Assembly: GCA_949290645.1 (NCBI GenBank) | Contig: CASESG010000001.1 | Span: 193,104 to 257,103, forward strand | DNA: 64,000 nt | Source of the DNA: an uncultured Bacillota bacterium | GTDB lineage: Bacteria; Bacillota_I; Bacilli_A; RFN20; CAG-288 | Reading direction: 5' to 3' | Part shown: positions 1-7,237 of the stretch, piece after piece | Layout: each line of letters opens with the position of its first letter | How positions within the stretch are numbered: the stretch's first letter is position 1 | The notes under the pieces: generated by a model | What the model was told of the DNA's origin: nothing | Database searches by the model: none | What the model saw: only the letters and a program-made list of their open reading frames with translations | Made by a program: the position numbers and the translations under genes

Positions 1-1
1 C

Positions 2-1216
2 TTCACGCTTCTGGCCAGCGTCATCCTTCCGATCTACTTCTCGGCCTTGGCCGGACAGAGCGGAGTCGATGCGACCGATGCCTCGACGATCTGGAGCTTC
101 ACGGCCAGCGCCATCACCTTGTCCTTGGCCGTCCTCTCGCCGATCTTGGGAACTTTCTCGGACTACCGGGGCTTCAAGAGGCCCTTGTTCTTCCTGACGG
201 CCATCCTGGGAATCCTGGGATGCTTCCTCTTTGCCGTTCCGATGCCTTACATCGCCTTCCTCATCGTCTTCGTCTTTGCCAAGATCTTCTACTCCGTCTC
301 TTTGGTCTTCTACGATTCGATGCTCTCGGATGTCACTTCCCTGGAAAAGGCCGATGACATCTCCAGCAAGGGCTATGCCTTCGGCTATATCGGAAGCTGC
401 ATTCCCTTCCTGATCTCGATCTTGTTGATCGTCGTCCTTCCTCTCGACGCGAGCATCTCCATGCCGATCGCCTTTGCCATCAACGCCCTGTGGTGGCTGG
501 GATTCACCATTCCTCTTGCTCTCTCCTACAAGCAGAAGCACTATGTCGAGAGGGAAAAACACGCCTTGCGGAACAACTTCTCCCGTCTCTTCCATGTCCT
601 GGGAAAGAAGAAGGCCATTCCCAATCGCAAGGGAATCATCCTCTTCCTTCTGGCTTTCTTCTTCTACATCGACGGGGTCTATTCGATCATCGACATGGCG
701 ACCTCCTTCGGAACGGCCCTTGGCTTTGACCGGACCCAGCTGATCCTGGCCCTTCTTGTCACCCAGGTCGTCGCCTTCCCCGCCGCCATCGCCTATGGAA
801 AGCTCGCAAAGAAGATTCCTTCCGACATCCTGATCTTCGTCGGAATCCTGGCCTATACGGCCATCGGCCTCTTTGCCATCTTCCTGACCCAGGTCTGGCA
901 GTTCTGGATCCTGGCGGTCGGAGTCGGTCTCTTCCAGGGAGGTGTCCAGTCTCTCTCCCGCTCCTACTTCTCCAAGATCATCCCCGCCGAGGAATCGGGC
1001 TGTCTCTTCGGCATCCTGGACATCTTCGGCAAGGGTGCCTCCTTTGTCGGAACGATGCTCTTTGGCATCGTGACCCACTTCACGGACAATGTCAACCTCG
1101 GCGTCATTCCGATCGCCTCCCTGTTCGTCGTCGGCATCCTCTTCTTCGTCCTGGCGGCCAAAGAGAACCGCCGCTTCGACTTTCAGAAAGCGAAAGAAGA
1201 GCAAATTGAGGAGTGA
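2..1216 (+). CDS. MFS transporter, UMF1/Atg22-like, 5'-truncated by window edge
   Basis: The frame is open from base 2, so the N-terminus lies outside the window. About 404 residues are visible. They form repeated hydrophobic helices with a short charged cytoplasmic loop in the middle (VEREKHALRNN region), as in the 12-helix major facilitator fold. The segment ILPIYFSALAG near the start and the loop FSDYRGFKRP after an early helix resemble the UMF1 (Atg22-like) group of MFS proteins. The substrate cannot be told. The C-terminus is short, charged and cytoplasmic, ending at TGA. A TTG at 47 is in frame but lies inside the conserved first helix, so it is unlikely to be the true start. Family-level call is firm, subgroup is tentative. 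Confidence 0.8.
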   Translation, partial: FTLLASVILPIYFSALAGQSGVDATDASTIWSFTASAITLSLAVLSPILGTFSDYRGFKRPLFFLTAILGILGCFLFAVPMPYIAFLIVFVFAKIFYSVSLVFYDSMLSDVTSLEKADDISSKGYAFGYIGSCIPFLISILLIVVLPLDASISMPIAFAINALWWLGFTIPLALSYKQKHYVEREKHALRNNFSRLFHVLGKKKAIPNRKGIILFLLAFFFYIDGVYSIIDMATSFGTALGFDRTQLILALLVTQVVAFPAAIAYGKLAKKIPSDILIFVGILAYTAIGLFAIFLTQVWQFWILAVGVGLFQGGVQSLSRSYFSKIIPAEESGCLFGILDIFGKGASFVGTMLFGIVTHFTDNVNLGVIPIASLFVVGILFFVLAAKENRRFDFQKAKEEQIEE

Positions 1217-1346
1217 AAAGAGGACGAATCTGTTCTGTTTGTCCTATATCTTGGAAAAAAGCGATTGTTTTGCAAAAAAAACAATTAATATCTCGCTCTG
1301 CCTTTGTCTATAGCATCTAGGTCTTCCTTGTTGGGATAGCAAGTCC

Positions 1347-2113
1347 ATGGATCTGTTTCGCAAGATTCTCTATCCGATCGAATCGATATTCTACGGCACG
1401 ATAGCCCTTTTTGCGGCCTTGACATTGGGAGGGGTTGCCTCCTTCTGGGACGAGCTCCAGGCCTCGACGATTCTCTTCGCTTCCTGACGGGAACCGTTGC
1501 CATCTCTCTTCTTCCCCTGGCCCAGCGTCTCTTCAAGGTCCGCTTCTCCCACCTGGTCGACATCCTGATCGCCGTCGATCTGTTCTTCTCCGTCTACCTT
1601 GGGGAGGCCTTGACGTTCTATTACCTGTTTCCGAACATCGACAAGGTCCATCCTTTCTTCGCCACGGCCCAGCTCTACCTGGCCGGATATCTTTTGGCCA
1701 AGCACTTCCTGAAGAAGAACAAGAGCGAGAGGTCGACCGTCCTGGCCTTGGTTTTCGCCTTCTTCTTCGCCGTCGCCTTGGAAAGCATGTAGGAGATCTA
1801 TGAGTTCTGCTACGACATGATCGCCGGGACCAACATGCAGAAATACATCCCCGAGGAGTTCTATCAGGCGATTTTGGGCAAGACAATCCAGCTCGACGAT
1901 GCGACCATCGCCGAGTTCTTCCGCACCTTCGACGGCTATCACTTCGCCCTGATGGACACGATGCTGGACATCGTCACGGATGTCGCCGGCGGTGGCTTCG
2001 GGGTCCTCTTCTGCGCCCTTCTCTTCCGCTATCGCCCCGAGCTCTCCGACCACATCCTCTACAAGCCCGGTTCGGAAGCGGATGCCCTTGTGGAGGAGAA
2101 GAGGAACTCCTGA
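1347..2113 (+). pseudogene. Broken multi-pass membrane protein gene (DUF2238/YjdF-like)
   Basis: The reading starts at ATG 1347 (MDLFRKILYPIESIFYGT) and runs hydrophobic to a TGA near 1485. The protein plainly continues in another frame from about 1480 (FLTGTVAISLLPLAQRLFK) through helices to a TAG at 1790-1792. It then resumes in the same frame (EIYEFCYDMIAGTNMQ) to the TGA at 2111-2113. The TAG sits where related proteins usually have Trp (ESM-W-EIYEF), so it looks like a TGG to TAG nonsense change. One frameshift plus one nonsense codon argue for a pseudogene. The late motif DTMLDIVTD suggests a DUF2238-like family, from memory only. No convincing ribosome site precedes the ATG. Confidence 0.7.
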
Positions 2114-2171
2114 TCTGTTTCGCCGACCATCCTCAAAGTCTCTTCGAAAAGAACTTTGGAATCTCGTCAGG

Positions 2172-2199
2172 AAGGAGAGGAAATCGCCTCTCCTTTTTT
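2172..2199 (+). terminator. Rho-independent terminator after the broken membrane gene
   Basis: A 9-bp stem AAGGAGAGG / CCTCTCCTT with a 6-nt loop is followed by a T run. It lies 58 bp after the stop of the broken gene. Confidence 0.8.
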
Positions 2200-2233
2200 G
2201 ATGTCGGACGGGACAAAGACTCTTGTCTCCATC

Positions 2234-2286
2234 GAAAAAGGGGCCAGGACCAACCCTCCGAGGAAGAGAGAGGCCGGTCTGGCCCT
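2234..2286 (-). terminator. Terminator-like hairpin after the lipoprotein cluster
   Basis: On the minus strand GGGCCAG pairs with CTGGCCCC across a long internal segment and is followed by TTTTT. It lies just past the stop codon at 2297 and would end transcription of the three lipoprotein genes. Confidence 0.6.
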
Positions 2287-2296
2287 CTGTTTCTGG

Positions 2297-3571
2297 TCAG
2301 ATCGTGATGGGCCAGGAAGTGGTTCCGAAGTCAGAGAAGGACATCGTGAGCGTGCCGGTGATGAGATTGTCCGCATCGACGATGTCGATTGTGATCTTTT
2401 CGACCTGCCTAGAATCCAGGACGATCTCCATCGCGGAGGCATAGGCGGAGACATAGTCCCTATAGAGGAAGGGGACGACAAGCTGGGAAAGCTCGGAAGC
2501 ATAGTCCTCCCTCAGGAGATAACGGTCCTCTTCGACGAAGAAGAGCTCCGGGGCGAAGGAGTGCAAGTCGAGAGCGATTTCCTCTTCCTCGTAGACTGTC
2601 TCCTCATCGATCCGGATGGCGCCATCGAGGTAGGAGAAGAGATGATAGCCGTCGTGCTGACGAAGAAGGCCGAAGAGCTGTCCTGTGGAATCCGTGCTGG
2701 AATCGAGCTCTCCCTTGTCGGTGACATAGTAGGAGAAATCCGAGATTCCTTCCTCCGTCTCGTAGTGCATCTGTATGGTGTAGTTTCTCTCTTGGACCTT
2801 CTGGTCGAGTTCTAGGAGCTTTTCCTTCAGAAGGTCGTGTCCCTCCTCGTGGACGAAAGGAGAAAGGGAGGGTATCTCGATCTCCGTTCCGTATTCGATC
2901 GTGAAATCGTAGCGATAGGAAAGAAACACTCCGCCAAGGCCGGAGGAAGAGGAGGTCTCGACGGACATCTTCGTGAACGTCCCGTCCTCCATCGTCAAGG
3001 AGACTTTCGTCGGAGAGACGGATTGATGGAGGGCGTAGAGAGTGAAGTCGGAGATCTTCTTCGGCTTGATCAGGTAAGTGTCCTCGTAATGGAGGATGTC
3101 GGAGAAGGTGAGGATCGAGAAGGGATTGGGGAAGTTCTCGTGGAACGGGACACTCTCCCCGGAGCTCAGAAGCGGGATGTCCTCGACCTCATTCTTGAGG
3201 TTGATGATCCGGGAGTAGGTCTTTCCGTTTTCCTTGGCAAAATAGATCGTCTCCTTTCCTTCGACCAGCGTCCCGTCCGTGGAATAGAGATCCTGCCTCA
3301 CGGAGATGGCCGACTCGTCAAAGCCGAGTTCGTAGTGGGCATAGGGAGTCTCGCTCTCTTCGATCAAGAGCGTGCAATCTCCTGAGAGAGTCAGCGGTTG
3401 GCTTTGGGCATAGTGCAAGGCATCGCTGACACTTCCGGAAAGGGAGGAGGAAGAGGTGAGACTTTCGGAAGGGGAGCTTGAAAGAGAGGATGGGGAAGGG
3501 GATGAAGACGTCTTTTGACAGGAGCTGAGGAGAAGGAGAGGGAGGAAAAGAAGGGGGAGTTTTCTTTTCAT
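2297..3571 (-). CDS. Surface lipoprotein, paralogue of the next gene
   Basis: The protein has 424 residues with a classic lipoprotein signal (MKRKLPLLFLPLLLLSSC, lipobox LLSSC, mature Cys at 18). A Ser-rich linker of about 30 residues follows, then an acidic, beta-rich extracellular part with no recognised domain. Its C-terminal half matches the neighbour at 3568-4959: both carry a PSL.P..HEEGHD.L segment, a KVQ..NYT segment and an ending FG(T/S)TS. The two are therefore tandem paralogues. The start overlaps the upstream stop by ATGA, so they are translationally coupled. It should be anchored outside the membrane. Function is unknown; a LolA/LppX-like carrier fold is one possibility but only a guess. 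Confidence 0.85.
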   Translation of the reverse strand: MKRKLPLLFLPLLLLSSCQKTSSSPSPSSLSSSPSESLTSSSSLSGSVSDALHYAQSQPLTLSGDCTLLIEESETPYAHYELGFDESAISVRQDLYSTDGTLVEGKETIYFAKENGKTYSRIINLKNEVEDIPLLSSGESVPFHENFPNPFSILTFSDILHYEDTYLIKPKKISDFTLYALHQSVSPTKVSLTMEDGTFTKMSVETSSSSGLGGVFLSYRYDFTIEYGTEIEIPSLSPFVHEEGHDLLKEKLLELDQKVQERNYTIQMHYETEEGISDFSYYVTDKGELDSSTDSTGQLFGLLRQHDGYHLFSYLDGAIRIDEETVYEEEEIALDLHSFAPELFFVEEDRYLLREDYASELSQLVVPFLYRDYVSAYASAMEIVLDSRQVEKITIDIVDADNLITGTLTMSFSDFGTTSWPITI

Positions 3572-4959
3572 AGGGCGGAGAGAACCTCCTCCGGGATCGA
3601 AGTCGAGCCGAAGTCTCCGATCGTGTAGGTGAAGACATCCGTATAGCCCGCTGCCCAGTCATAGGCGGTTCTCTGGATGGACGCGATATCTCCCTGTTCG
3701 TCCAGCTCGATGACGACTTCGCTGGCGATGTAATAGGGATCGAGCTTGTCGATGAAGGGACAGAGGAAGGTGCTGATGTCGGCCACCACCTGGGGGTCGC
3801 TTGTGGCGAAGACGTTGTTTCGATCCTCGTGGAAGAACTCGACCGCAAAGCCAGTGACGTCGACATCCAGCCACTTCCTGTCCCGGTAGGCGTTTTCGCC
3901 CTTGCTCTGGAGAGTGACCGTTCCGGCCTCCTCTCCGTAGTTGTGATAGTTGAAGTGCTGGAAGGTCTCTCCTTCCGTCCTCTTGTATCCTTCCGTGTAC
4001 TGGATCAGGGCCGGGCGGAAGTCGGAGTAGAGGACATCCTCGGTGTAATAGGAGACGTACTCCATGGAGAACTCCCCTCCGGTCTCCTCGTCATCGGCCC
4101 AGACGGTGTAGTTTCCGCTCTGGACTTTCGACTCGAGGCTGTCGAAGGCTTTCTGGAGCTTGTCGTGTCCTTCCTCGTGCTTGTAGGGCTCAAGGGAAGG
4201 CATTTCTTCGAGGCTGTTCTTGGCGATCTGGAAGGTGTATTCGAAGAGGAAATCGTCCGGAATGAAAAAGCCGTCGCTCTGCGCCTTGGTCGTGACGACG
4301 CCGGTGGTGAAGTGCCCGTCAAGGATCTCGAAGACGGCGGATTCGATCTCGCAGGAATAGAAGCGGTCGGGGCGGATGTTCTCGAAGCTCGCAAAGCCGG
4401 CGAAGGAAGAAAGCTTCTCCTCGGAAAGCTCGTAGAGACCATCTCCGACGGACTGGAAATCCTCGGCCTTGAGTCCCTGGAAGGGATTGGAAAGATAGTC
4501 TTTCGCCTCCATCGTCTCTTCGGTGTGAGGATTGACGTAGTCGACAAATTGGACGTCGTTGAGCAGGGTTCTCTTCTGCTCCTCGATCTTGCCGTCTTCC
4601 CCAGCCTGGAAGATGTGCTCCTCGCTCGTCTTGCTCTCATAGCTGTCCGTGTAGTTTCGCTCGACAAAGTAGTAATCCGCTCCGATCTGGATGTCGTAAT
4701 CCCCTTCGTCGTAGGTCGAGCCGTCGGAGGGATACATGGAGAGGTAGTCTCCTGTCATCCGGACGGCAGAGGAGATTTCTGACAAGGCGGAAGAGACCTT
4801 CTCAAGCTCCGGATTCTCGGTGCTCTCTTGACCCGAAGTGGACTCGCTTCCCTGGCTGGAGGGAAGGGAAGAATCCAAAACGGAAGAGGAGGTCTTCTGA
4901 CAACCCGTCAGCAGCAAGGGAGCAACAACAAGGAACAGGCATTTCTTGAATTTCATCAT
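3568..4959 (-). CDS. Surface lipoprotein, paralogue of the downstream gene
   Basis: A protein of 463 residues beginning MMKFKKCLFLVVAPLLLTGC, with lipobox LLTGC. The start at 4959 is chosen because AAAGGAAAT lies 5-12 nt upstream; an in-frame ATG 18 nt earlier lacks such a site. A Ser/Thr/Glu-rich linker follows the lipid Cys, then an acidic beta-rich domain. The C-terminal part is shared with the 2297-3571 protein (EEGHDKLQ, KVQSGNYT, FGSTS). It sits between two other lipoprotein genes and overlaps the downstream one by 4 nt, so the three likely form one transcription unit. No catalytic motif is seen. Confidence 0.85.
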   Translation of the reverse strand: MMKFKKCLFLVVAPLLLTGCQKTSSSVLDSSLPSSQGSESTSGQESTENPELEKVSSALSEISSAVRMTGDYLSMYPSDGSTYDEGDYDIQIGADYYFVERNYTDSYESKTSEEHIFQAGEDGKIEEQKRTLLNDVQFVDYVNPHTEETMEAKDYLSNPFQGLKAEDFQSVGDGLYELSEEKLSSFAGFASFENIRPDRFYSCEIESAVFEILDGHFTTGVVTTKAQSDGFFIPDDFLFEYTFQIAKNSLEEMPSLEPYKHEEGHDKLQKAFDSLESKVQSGNYTVWADDEETGGEFSMEYVSYYTEDVLYSDFRPALIQYTEGYKRTEGETFQHFNYHNYGEEAGTVTLQSKGENAYRDRKWLDVDVTGFAVEFFHEDRNNVFATSDPQVVADISTFLCPFIDKLDPYYIASEVVIELDEQGDIASIQRTAYDWAAGYTDVFTYTIGDFGSTSIPEEVLSAL

Positions 4960-4969
4960 CGATTTCCTT

Positions 4970-7066
4970 TCAGTCATTCACTTTGGTGAAGACATAGTCG
5001 TAGTATCCGTAATCGTCCTCCAGCTGGAGAGTGATCGTCGTCTTGTCGGCGCTCAATTCGACTTCGTCGACTCCGTAATAGTAGTCGAAATCCCAGGTCG
5101 GGAAGGAGAGAATGCCGTCGACATAGGTATAGGTGAAGCTGCCTTTGCGAGTGTAGTTATAGCCGGCTTCGACGGTTCCCTTTCCGCCTTCCTCGAAGGA
5201 GAGATTCACCGGATTGGAATCGTATTCGTCCACTCCGTTCCATTTTCCCAGGAGGAAGGAGAGAGGAGTGCTTTCCTTCGTGAGCTCCATCGTGAGGTTG
5301 ACATAGAATTCATCGGCATCCATGCAACGGGCGACGATCGTCAGCACTCCGGAATCCGGATCGTAGCTGGCCTTTGTCGGCTCCAATATGGTTTCCTCAT
5401 CATCCGTTTCCCAGGTCGGGAAGACGAGGGTGTTGTCCGAAAATTCATAGGTGAAGGTGGCGCTATTTGGAACCGCAATCGACTGAACCTTCTGCTCGAC
5501 CTCTCCCGTGAAGTCCTCGTAGAACGTGATTGTCGTCTCGAACTCGTCATCCGTCGCAGTCCATGTCCCGAGAAGGACGGAGGCATCGCCCTGGGCCTTC
5601 TTGGCATGGACGGTGATCCTGAGATCGTCTTTCTTGCTCTCGTCGGCCGTGCTCGTGAGGGTCAAGGTGGATTCTCCTTCCGCGATTCCCTGGACTTTCA
5701 CAATCTGACTCGCCGGGTCGACGGAGACGACCTTCAGGACGTTCTCGTCGCTGGATACGGCCTTGACTTCCTGGCTTGCGGCCTCGGGGAGAACTTCATA
5801 GGAGATGTCGAGGGTCTCGTCGACCTCGAGCTCGTCTTTGGCGCCGTAGTCGATCCAGACTCCGGTCGGGAGTGGGACGGTGACCGTCACCTCGATTTCC
5901 TTGCTCACTAGGCCGAGGGGATCTCCGACGGTGACTGTCGTCGTTCCTTCCTTGAGGGCCTTGTAGGAATTGGTGAAGTCCGAGACCTTTCCGATGATGC
6001 TCTCGTCTTCGACAGCGATGATTCCGTAGCTGTCGCTGTCCAGGGCCGTCTCCGGAGAGAAGCTCTCGATGCTGATGTCGACGTAATCGCCGATCTCGAG
6101 CTGATTCTTCTTGCCGGAGCTATTGGAGAGGAAAACCTCGTCAAGCGCTGTGATGAAATAGGGTGTGCGGTCGAACTTGGGCTTTCCGGTCGGCTTGCTC
6201 CGGACGTCGAAGGTGACCTTGAGGGTCTTTCTCTCCTTCGGATCGAGGCTGGGGTCGATCGGATTCCCCTCTTCCTTGTCGAAGTTGTCGCTCGACCAGG
6301 TGGTGTCGACGAACTCTCCCTTCAAGATTTTCCCTTCTTCATCGAAGGTGAGCTCGGTCTGATAGCTGTGTCCGGAGGCGCTTCCGGAGGTGATCGTCAC
6401 GTCATAGTCCTCCTCGTGAGCGGCGATGCTGTGATTGAGGCTTTCCAAGACGAGGTGATTGTCTTCGTAGGTCGTTTGGGCTTTCTCCAGGAAGGAGGAG
6501 AGAGAGTGGTTGATTCCGGAGAGCTTTTCCTCGACTTCTGCGGAAGGGATCGAGGCGGAGGAATCGTCCTCTTCTTCCACGATCTTCTTTCTCGAGCTTC
6601 TTCGGTTTCCGGTATCGATTTCGTAATAATACCCGTCCTCCCGAGCCCGGTAGAGAAGAACGCTTTCCTCGCTCTCGCCCTCATAGGTCTGCTCCAGGAT
6701 CTCGTTCTCGTAGAAGGAGACCGTGCCGTGGGTGGAAGTGAAGGAATCCTCGAAGGTCATTCCCTTGTTCTCCTGACTCTTGGCCCTCTCGATGTCTGAG
6801 AGGATTTCCTCCCAGGTCTTTTCCGTCGGGTCGAAGGGGAAGGAAGACGTGTCGACGAAAGAGGTCGTGGAAGAGTCGAGCGTCGACGTTTCCGAAGAGA
6901 GGGAAGAGCTTGCTCCCTGCGAGGGACTGCTAGGGAGAGAGCTTTCCGAGGTTGAATCTTTCGAAGCGGTCGTGGAAGAGGTTCCTGTCGTCGTGGAACA
7001 CGCCGACAGGATCGACAGGAAGGAGAGGGAAAGGACGACACAGCGAAGAATCCTTTGTGGTCGCAT
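4970..7066 (-). CDS. Large surface lipoprotein with Ig-like (Big2-type) domain and C-terminal repeats
   Basis: 698 residues with signal MRPQRILRCVVLSLSFLSILSAC (lipobox ILSAC). A Ser/Thr-rich linker follows to about residue 70, then an acidic domain of unknown type. Roughly residues 395-490 look like a bacterial Ig-like domain (EVDETLDISYEVLPEAA, then VQGIAEGESTLTLTST), as found in adhesins and wall proteins. The end holds two related modules of about 95-105 residues, each beginning LLG(T/K)W and containing FTY...L.FPTW, near residues 500-600 and 605-698. SD AAAGGAGAA precedes the ATG. First gene of the lipoprotein cluster, with a promoter and a cre-like site upstream. Binding or adhesion is an inference. 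Confidence 0.85.
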   Translation of the reverse strand: MRPQRILRCVVLSLSFLSILSACSTTTGTSSTTASKDSTSESSLPSSPSQGASSSLSSETSTLDSSTTSFVDTSSFPFDPTEKTWEEILSDIERAKSQENKGMTFEDSFTSTHGTVSFYENEILEQTYEGESEESVLLYRAREDGYYYEIDTGNRRSSRKKIVEEEDDSSASIPSAEVEEKLSGINHSLSSFLEKAQTTYEDNHLVLESLNHSIAAHEEDYDVTITSGSASGHSYQTELTFDEEGKILKGEFVDTTWSSDNFDKEEGNPIDPSLDPKERKTLKVTFDVRSKPTGKPKFDRTPYFITALDEVFLSNSSGKKNQLEIGDYVDISIESFSPETALDSDSYGIIAVEDESIIGKVSDFTNSYKALKEGTTTVTVGDPLGLVSKEIEVTVTVPLPTGVWIDYGAKDELEVDETLDISYEVLPEAASQEVKAVSSDENVLKVVSVDPASQIVKVQGIAEGESTLTLTSTADESKKDDLRITVHAKKAQGDASVLLGTWTATDDEFETTITFYEDFTGEVEQKVQSIAVPNSATFTYEFSDNTLVFPTWETDDEETILEPTKASYDPDSGVLTIVARCMDADEFYVNLTMELTKESTPLSFLLGKWNGVDEYDSNPVNLSFEEGGKGTVEAGYNYTRKGSFTYTYVDGILSFPTWDFDYYYGVDEVELSADKTTITLQLEDDYGYYDYVFTKVND

Positions 7067-7093
7067 GATGTTCTCCTTTCAAAAGATGTCTCG

Positions 7094-7123
7094 ATTATCT
7101 GGGAAAATATCTCCTTAGGCCAA
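7094..7123 (-). promoter_or_regulatory. Promoter of the lipoprotein cluster
   Basis: Minus-strand TTGGCC and GATAAT boxes are separated by 18 nt, 28 nt upstream of the ATG at 7066. Confidence 0.5.
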
Positions 7124-7155
7124 CAAAACTTTCGGAAATGTTGACGCCTGTCCAA

Positions 7156-7169
7156 GGAAAGCGCTTTCA
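7156..7169. promoter_or_regulatory. cre-like (CcpA) site upstream of the lipoprotein cluster
   Basis: GGAAAGCGCTTTCA matches the cre consensus TGWNANCGNTNWCA at all but the first base, and its core is palindromic. Its centre lies about 75 bp upstream of the predicted transcription start of the lipoprotein genes, a position where CcpA usually activates. Confidence 0.5.
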
Positions 7170-7192
7170 CATAAGGAGCCTTGCCTCCATCG

Positions 7193-7220
7193 AAAAAGCC
7201 TGCCGTTTCCGACAGGCTTT
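7193..7220 (-). terminator. Terminator after the EF-G-like gene
   Basis: AAAGCCTG pairs with CAGGCTTT around a 10-nt loop, followed on the minus strand by TTTTT. It lies 18 bp past the stop at 7238. Confidence 0.85.
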
Positions 7221-7237
7221 GTGATCGAAGGGAGAGC

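Noticed and set aside
1347..2113. Programmed frameshift or stop readthrough in the broken membrane-protein gene
   Set aside because: No slippery heptamer or downstream structure is evident, and an additional in-frame TAG would also have to be bypassed.
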